This document shows, piece by piece, positions 1-7,969 of a DNA stretch of 19,241 nucleotides. Below the pieces are notes generated by a model. The model did no database searches. It was not told where the DNA came from and worked only from the letters and a program-made list of their open reading frames with translations. The position numbers and the translations under genes are program-made. The stretch is from JAQGLW01 sp035995725 (lineage in GTDB: Bacteria; Pseudomonadota; Gammaproteobacteria; Burkholderiales; Burkholderiaceae_D), in NCBI GenBank assembly GCA_035995725.1, contig DASYKE010000234.1:1-19241 (forward strand), in the 5' to 3' direction. Each line of letters starts with the position of its first letter. The stretch's first letter is position 1.

Positions 1-65
1 TTAACCTTTTCCGTACCCGATAAGTAAAATAAGCAAAGTCAGCGCGGCGGCAAGGGTGCCGTGCA
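1..65 (-). CDS. Possible very short hydrophobic peptide
   Basis: A 21-codon ATG-to-TAA reading frame whose peptide is almost entirely a hydrophobic stretch (residues 3-17, rich in Leu, Ile and Ala) with a short GYGKG tail. An in-frame TGA lies only a few codons upstream, so it is not the end of a long gene unless a frameshift intervenes. It has no clear Shine-Dalgarno sequence and I do not recognise it. It could be a small membrane peptide or chance; chance is more likely. The rest of 66-178 shows no gene. Confidence 0.12.
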
Positions 66-178
66 TGCCGCGTTCAACGCATTTTATTCAGGTTTGATCA
101 ATTCTTGCGGGTTCCGGATGTGTGCCAGGAAAGCCGGCACCCGTGGAAAGTGGAAAGACCTTGTTGCCGGCGGCGCAA

Positions 179-658
179 CTAGTCCAGCATGCGTAACAAG
201 CCTTGCAACGCATGCGCCACGGTTTTTTCGCGCACTGTATGCCGGTCGCCGGCAAAGACCAGGCGTTCGGTGTGTGTGCCGTCGCTCGTCGCCCAGCCGA
301 AGCAGACGGTGCCGACCGGCTTCCCGTGAACCGCACCGCCCGGTCCGGCAATCCCGGTAGTCGACACGGCGATGTGCGCATTGCTGTTTGCCAGCGCTCC
401 TTCCGCCATTGCGGCGGCGATCTCTTCGCTGACCGTGCCATGCTGCGCCATTAATGCTGCCGGCACATCGAGCAGTTCAGTCTTCGATGCATTCGAGTAA
501 GTGACGAAACCGCAATCGAACCATTCCGACGAGCCTGCGATTTCTGTCACTGCCTGCGCCACGCCGCCGCCGGTACACGATTCAGCGGTGGCCAGCAATA
601 GGCTTTTTTCCTGTAGCGCACGGCCGGCGCGTGCTGCCAAATCAATGATGTCATCCAT
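179..658 (-). CDS. pncC: Nicotinamide-nucleotide amidase (CinA C-terminal type, PncC)
   Basis: A 159-residue stand-alone CinA C-terminal domain protein. The family deamidates nicotinamide mononucleotide to nicotinic acid mononucleotide in the cytoplasm, recycling the pyridine nucleotide released by NAD-dependent DNA ligase and similar enzymes. Visible family motifs in order are TAESCTGG near residues 24-31, VTYSNASK in the middle, STTGIAGPGG, KPVGTV, and GDRHTVREK near the C-terminus. The length matches the single-domain E. coli-type enzymes; the N-terminal molybdopterin-like domain of full CinA is absent. The ATG at 658 has a GGGAG element about 10 bases upstream. It is the last gene of a minus-strand group with thiL and pgpA and lies 124 bp after pgpA, so it may be co-transcribed or have its own promoter in that gap. 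Confidence 0.93.
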   Translation of the reverse strand: MDDIIDLAARAGRALQEKSLLLATAESCTGGGVAQAVTEIAGSSEWFDCGFVTYSNASKTELLDVPAALMAQHGTVSEEIAAAMAEGALANSNAHIAVSTTGIAGPGGAVHGKPVGTVCFGWATSDGTHTERLVFAGDRHTVREKTVAHALQGLLRMLD

Positions 659-782
659 GTCTCATTTACTCCCGATCGCTGGAAAATAATCGCTGGAAAA
701 TAATGCAAGCGATTGATTCGTACAACACTAACCCGATCCGCTTGTCTTGCCTGGCGATAAATCAAAGAACTCCGCGCAATCT

Positions 783-1307
783 TCAGATCGCACGCCAAAG
801 CGCAAACACGAGCAGCGTATAAAACGCCGCGACGATGTCGTCCCACATTACGCCGAAGCCGCCCTTCAAATGCCGGTCGAAATAGTTGATCGGCGGCGGC
901 TTCACCATATCAAAGAAGCGGAACCAGGCGAATGCCCAGAATTGGGTCCAGAATCCTGCCGGCGTGACAAACAGCAGCACCAGCCAGAATGCGACAATTT
1001 CATCCCACACCATGCTGCCGTGATCGGCGATGCCGAGATCGCGTCCGGTTTTGAAACACGACCAGATGCCGACTGCAAAAGCCACGGCGATGATGACGGC
1101 CCAATGCAAGGGCGTGAATATGTCCGGCCAGCGCGAGGACAGGACGTTAAACGACAGCCACGCCAGCAAGGTGCCGGCGGTGCCGGGCATGATCGGCGCC
1201 AAGCCGCTGCCGAAGCCCTGCGCTATCAAATGCGCGGGATGCGACAGCATGAAGCGGGCACTGGGCTTGCTCACATAAGCTGTCTGGCCGGGTTCAAGGG
1301 TCGTCAT
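783..1307 (-). CDS. pgpA: Phosphatidylglycerophosphatase A
   Basis: An inner-membrane lipid phosphatase that dephosphorylates phosphatidylglycerophosphate to phosphatidylglycerol, the last step of that phospholipid branch. The 174-residue protein carries the PgpA signatures: GTAGTLLAW in the N-terminal third, an acidic WDEIVAFW segment, and DRHLKGGFGVMWDD followed by a C-terminal hydrophobic helix. About four hydrophobic segments are visible. The frame is open further upstream to 1481, but I choose the ATG at 1307: it overlaps the thiL stop as ATGA, the usual coupled arrangement, and it gives the normal family length. thiL-pgpA is a widely conserved pair in proteobacteria. Confidence 0.93.
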   Translation of the reverse strand: MTTLEPGQTAYVSKPSARFMLSHPAHLIAQGFGSGLAPIMPGTAGTLLAWLSFNVLSSRWPDIFTPLHWAVIIAVAFAVGIWSCFKTGRDLGIADHGSMVWDEIVAFWLVLLFVTPAGFWTQFWAFAWFRFFDMVKPPPINYFDRHLKGGFGVMWDDIVAAFYTLLVFALWRAI

Positions 1308-2272
1308 GGCGATTTGAAATGATCGAAGGAACTCAATTGCAAATCCAGCGGCGCGCCGCCGGCATCGGTCAGGCGCAGGCCGGCGGCTGCTTCGATGCTG
1401 CCCACGCGAGTGACAGTGGTCGCGGCGGCGCGTGCCGCGGCCGTGACCGCATCGCGTTTCGATACGGGCGCGGTAAAACACAACTCGTAATCATCGCCGC
1501 CCGCAAGCGCGAACCGGCGGCGCATGTCCTGCGATCGCCGTTCCAGCGTGGGTCCCGCCGGCAATGCATCGACATTGACTGTCGCGCCGACGCCGGAACG
1601 TTGCAGGACATGGCCGAGATCGCCGATCAAACCGTCCGAAATATCGATCGCCGCATGCGCAACGCCGCGCAAGGCGATCCCCAGCGCGACGCGCGGTATC
1701 GGCTCATCCAGCCGCACGGCGGCAGCTTCAATGGCTGCAGTGTCGAGCATGATTTCTTGCCGACAGCCGGCCAGCGCCAGCCGCGCGTCGCCCAGCGTGC
1801 CGGAAATCCACACATCGTCACCGGCGCGCGCAGTATCGCGCCGCAGTGCCTGTCCGGAAGGAAGTTCGCCAAAAACCGTGATGCAGATATTCAACGGGCC
1901 TTTGGTCGTATCGCCGCCGATCAGCTCGCAGCCGTGTGCATCCGCCAATTTGAACAGACCTTCGGAAAATGCGGCCAGCCATTCAGGTTTGGCTTCGGGC
2001 AGCGATAGCGCCAGCGTGAATGCGACCGGTTTGGCGCCCATTGCCGCCAGGTCGGACAAATTCACTGCCAGGCATTTATGGCCGAGTTTGACCGGATTGG
2101 CGTTTGGAAAAAAATGCCGTCCTTCGACCAGCATATCGGACGAGATGGCCAGCTGCGTGCCGGGCGCCGGCGTCAGCAGCGCGCAATCGTCACCGATGCC
2201 CAGCGCGGCACGACTGTCATGACGCAGCGGGCGCGTGAAGTAACGGGCAATTAAATCGAATTCGGACAACAT
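1304..2272 (-). CDS. thiL: Thiamine-monophosphate kinase
   Basis: ThiL phosphorylates thiamine monophosphate with ATP to give thiamine diphosphate, the last step of cofactor synthesis. The 322-residue protein has the expected motifs: a start MLSEFDLIARYF, then GIGDDCALL, ISSDMLVEGRHF, NLSDLAAMGAKP, LIGGDTTKG, DISDGLIGDLGH and GGDDYELCF. The acidic clusters GIGDD, NLSD and GGD supply metal- and nucleotide-binding aspartates. The length is typical of the family. It is the first gene of the thiL-pgpA-pncC group and its stop overlaps the pgpA start by 4 bp. The 118-bp gap to the downstream end of the reductase gene holds nothing I recognise apart from a probable promoter region. Confidence 0.96.
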   Translation of the reverse strand: MLSEFDLIARYFTRPLRHDSRAALGIGDDCALLTPAPGTQLAISSDMLVEGRHFFPNANPVKLGHKCLAVNLSDLAAMGAKPVAFTLALSLPEAKPEWLAAFSEGLFKLADAHGCELIGGDTTKGPLNICITVFGELPSGQALRRDTARAGDDVWISGTLGDARLALAGCRQEIMLDTAAIEAAAVRLDEPIPRVALGIALRGVAHAAIDISDGLIGDLGHVLQRSGVGATVNVDALPAGPTLERRSQDMRRRFALAGGDDYELCFTAPVSKRDAVTAAARAAATTVTRVGSIEAAAGLRLTDAGGAPLDLQLSSFDHFKSP

Positions 2273-2390
2273 GATGCGATTGTACCGAATGGCGCCGGGA
2301 TGAGGCAGGCAACGCTGCGATAACCGGTTAATTTTGTTGAAAATTATTGCCGATCATCGCCGCGCAGTTCACACAGGGAAGAAAGCCGGG

Positions 2391-3596
2391 TCAGGTGAGC
2401 GCCTGCAGCGGCCCGGTTGCCGCGACCGTACCAAGCGCTGCCAGCAATTGCTGGCGCACCGCAGCTTCCTGCGGCGCGACGCCAAAGCCGAGCATCACGC
2501 CTTGTTCATCGTAAAAGCGGCATATCATGCGCTCATTTTCTGTTTCTCCGTGCCAATAACCCTTGCCGACCGCATGCGGCGGCGGCGCCACCAATGCCAC
2601 CGGATAGCTGGGTGTTTTGACGATGACCGGCGCCGGTTTCAGGTCGATTGCCGTGACCTGGCCGGTCAGCGTGCGGGCAATCGCGCGCGCTGCGGTCATC
2701 AGCGGTGCGATGTAGGGCAGAGTGCGTGTGCTGCCGTCTTGCGCGGTATATTCCGCGCAGTCGCCCAATGCATAGATGTCCGGCGCACTGGTTCGGCCGG
2801 TGGCATCGACCACGATGCCGCGGCCGGTGGTCAGTTGCGCTGCTTGCGCCAACGACAGGTCGGGACGCAGGCCGACTGCGGATAACACGATATCCGTTTC
2901 GAATTCATTGCCGTCGGCCAGCGTCACCTGCAAGCCGTTGGCTGCCTGATCGATGCGGACGGCGGTCGTGCCGAGTCGCAATGCAATGCCGCGTGAGCTC
3001 AATGCCGCCTGCAACCCTTGTGAAAGAGCGGGCGCGGCAAGCGCAGCCAGCGGCAACGGATTAGGATCGATCAGCGTTACCGCATGGCCCGCGCCGGCAA
3101 GATCGTCGGCGAATTCGCAGCCGATCAAGCCGGCACCGAGGATCGCCACCCGCGCCGTTGCCCGCACCTTCGCCAAGGCGATTTTGAAACGAAATGCCTC
3201 ATAATCGGCAACATGGTTGACCGACAACACCTGGTCGGCCGCATCTCCGCCGATCGCAAGCCGGATCGGTTGCGCGCCGACCGCAATGACCAGCCTGGGA
3301 TAGTCGAACCGGCCTGCATCGGTGTCGACGATCCTGTTTTTGCTGTCGATGCCGCCAACCTGTGTCCGGCTGATGATTTTCGCGTCCAGCTGCGTTGCCA
3401 TCTGGTCGGCGGTCTGGGTCACAAGTTGCCTGGCCAGCTTGTTGTGGGCGAATCCATTGGACAGCATCGGCTTCGAATAAAAACCGCCGTCATCGGCAGT
3501 GATGATGGTCAGCCGGGCAGTCTTGTCGAGCTTGCGGAATTCACGCGCTACGGTATAGCCCGCGAGTCCGGCGCCGACGATGATAATCGGTTTCAT
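2391..3596 (-). CDS. Rubredoxin:NAD(P)+ reductase-type FAD oxidoreductase
   Basis: A 401-residue two-dinucleotide-fold flavoprotein. The N-terminal FAD motif is GAGLAG at residues 8-13. FYSKPMLSNGFA follows, a stretch typical of rubredoxin reductases. A second GxGxxG motif (GAGLIGCEFAD), near residues 155-165, binds NAD(P)H, and YALGDCAEY in the C-terminal third contacts FAD. The family passes electrons from NAD(P)H to a small acceptor such as rubredoxin. The rubredoxin gene immediately upstream on the same strand makes that the likely partner. The frame is open to 3659, but the ATG at 3596 is preceded by GGGAG at good spacing and begins directly at the FAD fold. The 106-bp gap from the rubredoxin stop could hold a secondary promoter. 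A ferredoxin reductase of another pathway is the main alternative. Confidence 0.88.
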   Translation of the reverse strand: MKPIIIVGAGLAGYTVAREFRKLDKTARLTIITADDGGFYSKPMLSNGFAHNKLARQLVTQTADQMATQLDAKIISRTQVGGIDSKNRIVDTDAGRFDYPRLVIAVGAQPIRLAIGGDAADQVLSVNHVADYEAFRFKIALAKVRATARVAILGAGLIGCEFADDLAGAGHAVTLIDPNPLPLAALAAPALSQGLQAALSSRGIALRLGTTAVRIDQAANGLQVTLADGNEFETDIVLSAVGLRPDLSLAQAAQLTTGRGIVVDATGRTSAPDIYALGDCAEYTAQDGSTRTLPYIAPLMTAARAIARTLTGQVTAIDLKPAPVIVKTPSYPVALVAPPPHAVGKGYWHGETENERMICRFYDEQGVMLGFGVAPQEAAVRQQLLAALGTVAATGPLQALT

Positions 3597-3702
3597 TGTG
3601 TCTCCCTGTAAAATCGCATCCGTTTTGCCGTTGCGGTGCGGATGGAAACCGGACGGCATTTGCCAGGCAACATGCCGCCGCAGTCCGTCGTCTCAAGATA
3701 TA

Positions 3703-3867
3703 TCAGATTTGCACCATATCGAAATCGGCCTTGGCCACACCGCAATCCGGGCATTCCCAGTCGGCCGGAATATCGCTCCATCTGGTGCCGGCCGCGATGC
3801 CTTCTTCAGGCATGCCGGCCGCCTCGTCATAAATAAATCCGCAAACGATGCATTGGTAGGTTTTCAT
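3703..3867 (-). CDS. Rubredoxin, 54 residues
   Basis: A small iron-sulfur-free electron carrier with one iron bound by four cysteines. The translation begins MKTYQCIVCGFIYDEAAG and has the two canonical knuckles, CIVCG at residues 6-10 and CPDCG at residues 39-43. The conserved aromatic residues Y4 and W37 and the family pattern GTRWSDIPADWECP lie between and before them. The length (54) is exactly normal for type I rubredoxin. AAGGGA lies just upstream of the ATG. It sits 44 bp after the rubrerythrin stop and 106 bp before the reductase start, so all three are probably one operon. It should carry electrons from the reductase to rubrerythrin. Confidence 0.95.
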   Translation of the reverse strand: MKTYQCIVCGFIYDEAAGMPEEGIAAGTRWSDIPADWECPDCGVAKADFDMVQI

Positions 3868-3911
3868 GATGGTCCCTTTTAGTTTATTGGTTCGATGTCG
3901 CCTGCAATCGC

Positions 3912-4391
3912 TTATGCCTGTTTCCGTACTGTCGCCAGCGCAGCGCGATAATGATTGGCATGGCGCTCTTCAACTTTGGCCAGCGCGGCGAAACGTTTGG
4001 CGGCGATGTCCAGCGTGCGTTTGAAATTGGCCGCATGCTCCCTGGATTCGGCAATCTGCTCGTCGTATTCGGCAACCGCAGCCTGATTGCCTTCTTCCAC
4101 GGCGAGGTGGCGGAACTTCGGATACATTTCCGTGTACTCGTAGGTTTCACCTTCGATCGCGATTTCGAGTGCCTTGGCCGGCGTCAGTTGCGCTTTGGGA
4201 TACAGCAAGTCGAGATGGCCGAACGCATGCATCACTTCCTGATCGGCGGTTTCTTCAAAGATTTTTGCCACATCGTCCGCACCCGCTTCACGCGCCAGCT
4301 TGGCGAAATAGCGGTATTTGATATGCGCCATCGATTCGCCGGCAAAAGCGGCTTCGAGATTCTGGACGGTGACGGAATTCTGGTTTGCCAT
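3912..4391 (-). CDS. Rubrerythrin (diiron domain only)
   Basis: A 159-residue ferritin-like four-helix diiron protein; rubrerythrins reduce hydrogen peroxide to water in the cytoplasm using electrons from rubredoxin. Candidate iron ligands follow the family spacing: E19 in AGESMAH, E52 and H55 in DQEVMHA, E82 and E85 in EGETYEYTEMYP, and E115 and H119 in AESREH. Unlike classic rubrerythrins of about 190 residues, it has no C-terminal rubredoxin-like domain with CxxC pairs; that role is supplied by the separate rubredoxin gene 44 bp downstream. CAGGAGTG just upstream gives a strong ribosome binding site. An AT-rich divergent region separates it from maeB. Confidence 0.94.
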   Translation of the reverse strand: MANQNSVTVQNLEAAFAGESMAHIKYRYFAKLAREAGADDVAKIFEETADQEVMHAFGHLDLLYPKAQLTPAKALEIAIEGETYEYTEMYPKFRHLAVEEGNQAAVAEYDEQIAESREHAANFKRTLDIAAKRFAALAKVEERHANHYRAALATVRKQA

Positions 4392-4656
4392 GATTCACTC
4401 CTGGGGTTATGAAAAAGTATGTCTTTGTTTATTAATTGATTCAGAGCGAATGATAGGCTAAATATATCGATTAACTAAATTGATTGTATTTATTAATTTA
4501 ATAGTATTTTTGGTTGTTGCGCTTGATGCAACAGCAATCCTTCATTTGTTCGAGCCTTGCCCAAAAGCACGGGATTCTGTAAATAGGTATCAACCAATGG
4601 TATTCCCTCTGATAAAATAATAAGCTTTCCGTAAGTTATGAAGGAAGGCCGCAGAG
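4392..4656. promoter_or_regulatory. Divergent AT-rich control region between rubrerythrin and maeB
   Basis: This 265-bp gap is clearly AT-richer than the flanking genes. At 4453-4467 a 15-mer reads ATAGGCTAAATATAT. It matches 8 of the 10 fixed positions of the OxyR half-site pattern ATAGnTnnnAnCTAT, but I see no good second half-site. A perfect 6-bp dyad, TGTTGC-N7-GCAACA, lies at 4515-4533. A possible maeB promoter is TTGCCC (4557-4562), 17 bp, then TAAATA (4580-4585). A peroxide-responsive regulator of the rubrerythrin operon would make sense, but this is inference. Confidence 0.35.
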
Positions 4657-6966
4657 ATGGACCCGCTCACCGATCAAAAAGAAATTCACCAGCAATTGCG
4701 TCAAGCGGCGCTCGAATATCATGAATTTCCCACTCCCGGCAAAATCAGCGTCACTCCCACCAAGCAGCTAACCAACCAGCGCGACCTGGCCCTGGCGTAC
4801 ACGCCTGGCGTGGCCATTGCTTGTCAAGAAATCGCCGCCGATCCGGCCAACGCCTTCAGATACACCGCGCGCGGAAACCTGGTCGCGGTCATCACCAACG
4901 GCACAGCCGTACTCGGCCTGGGCAATATCGGTCCGCTCGCATCGAAGCCGGTAATGGAAGGCAAAGGCGTACTGTTCAAAAAATTTGCCGGTATCGATGT
5001 GTTCGATATCGAAATCAATGAGTCCGATCCGGACAAGTTGTGCGACATCATTGCATCGCTGGAACCGACCTTCGGTGGCATCAACCTGGAAGACATCAAG
5101 GCGCCCGAGTGTTTTTATATCGAGCGCAAGCTGCGCGACCGGATGAAAATACCGGTTTTCCACGACGATCAGCACGGTACTGCGATCATCGTCGGCGCAG
5201 CGATCCTGAACGGTCTCAAAGTCGTCGGCAAGGATATCAAGGAATGCAAGCTGGTTGTCAGCGGCGCCGGCGCGGCGGCACTGGCTTGCCTGGATCTGAT
5301 CGTCGACCTGGGCTTCCCGATCGAAAATATTTACGTTACCGACCTGGCCGGCGTGGTGTACAAGGGCCGGGTGGAATTGATGGACCCGGACAAGGAGCGC
5401 TTTGCGCAGCAGACCAGTGCGCGTTCGCTGGCGGAAGTCATTCCGGGCGCCGACATCTTCCTCGGCTTGTCCGCCGGCGGCGTATTGAAACCGGAAATGG
5501 TCAAGGCGATGGCAGCTCGACCGCTGGTGCTGGCGCTCGCCAACCCGACCCCGGAAATCCTGCCTGAGGAAGTCAGGGCCGTTCGTGACGATGCGATCAT
5601 GGCCACCGGCCGTTCCGATTATCCGAACCAGGTTAATAACGTGCTGTGTTTTCCGTACATCTTCCGCGGCGCGCTCGACTGCGGCGCGACCACGATCACG
5701 CGCGAGATGGAAATTGCAACGGTGCGCGCGATCGCCGAGCTTGCGCAAGCCGAGCCGTCCGACATTGTCGCGACTACCTACGGCATCACCAATCTGAGCT
5801 TCGGCCCCGACTACATCATCCCCAGGCCGTTCGACCCGCGCCTGATGATGAAGATTGCGCCCGCCGTCGCCAAAGCTGCTGAGGAGTCCGGCGTCGCCGC
5901 CCGTCCCATCAAGGATATCCAGGCATATGTCGACCGGCTGCAGCAATTCGTCTATCGCAGCGGCACGTTCATGAAGCCGATTTTTGCGGTAGCCAAAAAA
6001 GCGCCGGCCGCCAAAAAGCGCATCGTGTTTGCCGAAGGCGAAGAAGAGCGCGTGCTGCGCGCGGTGCAGGTGGTGGTCGATGAATCGCTTGCCAAGCCCA
6101 TCCTGGTCGGCCGTCCCGCGGTCTTGCAGCAACGCATTCAAAAGTTCGGCTTGCGCCTGCGGCCGGACATCGATTTTGAAGTGATCAATCCCGAATTCGA
6201 CGAGCGCTATCGCGATTACTGGGAAACATATCTGGCGCTGACGAGCCGCAAGGGCATCACGCAACAGTATGCGAAGCTCGAAATGCGCCGCCGCCACACG
6301 TTGATCGGCGCAATGATGATTCACAAGGGCCATGCGGACGGCATGATTTGCGGCACCTACGGCACCACCGACCTGCATCTGAAATACATAGACCAGGTGC
6401 TCGGCAAGCGCGCAGGCGCCAATGTCTATGCGGTGATGAATGGCCTGATTTTGCCCGACCGCCAAGTGGTTCTGGTCGACACGCATGTCAATGAAAATCC
6501 GACTGCCGAGCAACTGGCTGAAATCACTATCATGGCGGCGGAAGAAATGCGCCGTTTCGGCCTGCTGCCGCGTATCGCATTGCTGTCGCATTCCAATTTC
6601 GGCACCAGCAACAGCGAGTCCGCGAAGAAAATGCGTGCCGCGCTTGCAATCATCCGGGAAAAAGCGCCGGATCTGGAAGTCGACGGCGAGATGCATGGCG
6701 ACACCGCGCTCGATCCCGCGCTGCTGAAATCCCTGATGCCCGATTCGCCGTTGAAGCGCGATGCCAACCTGCTGGTACTTCCCAACATCGACGCGGCCAA
6801 TATTTCCTATAACCTGCTCAAGACCGCCGCCGGCAACGGCATTTCAATCGGTCCGGTGCTGCTCGGTTGTGCCAAACCGGTCCATGTTCTGACGCCGTCG
6901 GCAACGGTGCGCAGGATCGTCAACATGACCGCATTGTGCGTGGTCGACGCGGTATCACAGCGCTAG
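4657..6966 (+). CDS. maeB: NADP-dependent malic enzyme with phosphotransacetylase-like domain
   Basis: Oxidative decarboxylation of malate to pyruvate and CO2 with reduction of NADP+, connecting the TCA cycle to pyruvate and NADPH supply. The 769-residue protein has a malic enzyme half (about 1-430), with YTPGVA, the conserved SKPVMEGKGVLFKKFAGIDVF segment, DDQHGTA and a nucleotide-fold SGAGAAALACL. The C-terminal half (about 430-769), starting FAEGEEERVLRAV and including HSNFGTSNSESAKKMRAAL, resembles phosphotransacetylase. In MaeB-type enzymes that half is regulatory, sensing acetyl-CoA, rather than catalytic. The ATG at 4657 follows AAGGAAGG and gives the usual family length of about 760. 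A hairpin terminator begins 26 bp after the stop. Confidence 0.96.
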   Translation: MDPLTDQKEIHQQLRQAALEYHEFPTPGKISVTPTKQLTNQRDLALAYTPGVAIACQEIAADPANAFRYTARGNLVAVITNGTAVLGLGNIGPLASKPVMEGKGVLFKKFAGIDVFDIEINESDPDKLCDIIASLEPTFGGINLEDIKAPECFYIERKLRDRMKIPVFHDDQHGTAIIVGAAILNGLKVVGKDIKECKLVVSGAGAAALACLDLIVDLGFPIENIYVTDLAGVVYKGRVELMDPDKERFAQQTSARSLAEVIPGADIFLGLSAGGVLKPEMVKAMAARPLVLALANPTPEILPEEVRAVRDDAIMATGRSDYPNQVNNVLCFPYIFRGALDCGATTITREMEIATVRAIAELAQAEPSDIVATTYGITNLSFGPDYIIPRPFDPRLMMKIAPAVAKAAEESGVAARPIKDIQAYVDRLQQFVYRSGTFMKPIFAVAKKAPAAKKRIVFAEGEEERVLRAVQVVVDESLAKPILVGRPAVLQQRIQKFGLRLRPDIDFEVINPEFDERYRDYWETYLALTSRKGITQQYAKLEMRRRHTLIGAMMIHKGHADGMICGTYGTTDLHLKYIDQVLGKRAGANVYAVMNGLILPDRQVVLVDTHVNENPTAEQLAEITIMAAEEMRRFGLLPRIALLSHSNFGTSNSESAKKMRAALAIIREKAPDLEVDGEMHGDTALDPALLKSLMPDSPLKRDANLLVLPNIDAANISYNLLKTAAGNGISIGPVLLGCAKPVHVLTPSATVRRIVNMTALCVVDAVSQR

Positions 6967-6991
6967 AGCGAAATGTAAATCGGCAGTTCGA

Positions 6992-7026
6992 AAAAAGCCG
7001 CTGCCCGATTCGGGCAGCGGCTTTTT
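6992..7026 (+). terminator. Symmetrical rho-independent terminator after maeB
   Basis: An 11-bp perfect stem (GCCGCTGCCCG at 6997-7007 with CGGGCAGCGGC at 7011-7021) with a 3-base loop, preceded by five A and followed by five T. It begins 26 bp after the maeB stop. Because the A and T tracts are symmetrical it could also stop minus-strand transcripts coming from the lipoprotein gene that ends at 7159. Confidence 0.9.
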
Positions 7027-7038
7027 GCATTCGGCGAA

Positions 7039-7060
7039 CAGGTCAAAAGCAGGTCAAAAG
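7039..7060. repeat. Perfect 11-bp tandem repeat
   Basis: CAGGTCAAAAG occurs twice head to tail with no mismatch, between the maeB terminator and the end of the lipoprotein gene. The 11-bp period is about one helical turn. Either a replication-slippage duplication or a protein-binding direct repeat could explain it. A similar 10-bp pair is at 15497-15516. Confidence 0.6.
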
Positions 7061-7158
7061 ACCGCCGTCCCGGCAAGTAAAATGGAATTCGTTGCGGGCC
7101 GGGTGGCGGCGTGCGTACGCCGAGCGGCCCGGTGCAGATACGTGCTGCGAGCTGACCG

Positions 7159-7935
7159 TTATTTTTTGACGGGAAGCCTGGGTTTGCCGGAACGTCTGAT
7201 CTTAGCCCGCTCTTTTCGGTAAATCGCCGACCATGCCGGATGGCCGGCTTCCGACGGCATCAGTTCGAACGCGGGATCAAGGGTAAAGATATTGCGAAAC
7301 TCGGTGCGGCATTCCGCCTTGCGCCGCGTCAAGCAATACGAAAAAGCGGCATATTTGTGCGCCCGGATTTCGTCGACGCGGTACCACAGACCGTTGCCGA
7401 TCGAGATCTGCAGCGCATCGAGCGCCACGTTGTAACGGCCGGCCTGATACGCCTTGATCCCTTCGGACAGCTTTTTCTGTGCCCTGCTGGCGAATATGCC
7501 GATCCCGCGCGTGACCGCGCGCTTGTCGTCGAATGCTCCTTTGACCGATCGCCAAACCGGCCCCCACAACGGATGACTGGCTTCGTTCGGCGCCAGGTTG
7601 AAATCCGGGTCGTCTTTCAGGATCGCCTGAAACTGTTCGCGGCATTGCGTTTCGCGGTTGCTGGCGCAATGGATGAACGCCATGTGCTTGCGTGCGTTGA
7701 TCTCGTCGGACTGGTTCAGTTGACCGCTCGACATCGCCGCGTTCAGGTCGCCAAGCGCAATCTCAAAACGGTTATCCCGATAACGCGCGAGTCCCTGCTG
7801 ATAGCGCGTTTGCGCTTCCGGACCCGACAGGCTGGACCAACTGCCGTCCGGTTGCTTCGGCTGCATGGGTTGATGGAGCGGCTGGGCGCATGCAGCCAGA
7901 AATAAAGCGAACAGCGGCACAAGAAACTTGGACAT
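7159..7935 (-). CDS. Lipoprotein with two copies of a tetratricopeptide-like module (TssQ-like, tentative)
   Basis: A 258-residue probable outer- or inner-membrane lipoprotein. Residues 1-15 form a short signal peptide ending in the lipobox LAAC, with the lipidated cysteine at 16. Two modules follow, residues 44-132 and 155-243. They align with no gap at a constant offset of 111 residues, and I count 31 identities in 89 positions. Each module has a TPR-like helix pair, a CxxxxxxxC pair (C90/C98 and C201/C209) that could form disulfides, and a DPxFxLxPxEAxHPxW tail. The tail is basic. The general look recalls the TssQ family of type VI secretion-associated lipoproteins, but no secretion genes are present, so that name is tentative. 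It starts 34 bp after the cyclase-PEGA gene and is very likely its operon partner. The start lacks a strong ribosome binding site. Confidence 0.75.
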   Translation of the reverse strand: MSKFLVPLFALFLAACAQPLHQPMQPKQPDGSWSSLSGPEAQTRYQQGLARYRDNRFEIALGDLNAAMSSGQLNQSDEINARKHMAFIHCASNRETQCREQFQAILKDDPDFNLAPNEASHPLWGPVWRSVKGAFDDKRAVTRGIGIFASRAQKKLSEGIKAYQAGRYNVALDALQISIGNGLWYRVDEIRAHKYAAFSYCLTRRKAECRTEFRNIFTLDPAFELMPSEAGHPAWSAIYRKERAKIRRSGKPRLPVKK

Positions 7936-7969
7936 ATGTCACGGCGTGCGTACTGCTGCCATTGCGTGA

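Noticed and set aside
4768..6696. A 642-codon open frame antisense to maeB
   Set aside because: It mirrors the codon-position bias of maeB, has no ribosome binding site or recognisable domain, and its product is a His/Asp/Arg-rich composition typical of antisense shadows.
7080..7140. A GC-rich hairpin (GGGCCG/CGGCCC) as terminator of the lipoprotein gene
   Set aside because: No T tract follows in the minus direction; the symmetrical terminator at 6992-7026 is a better stop.
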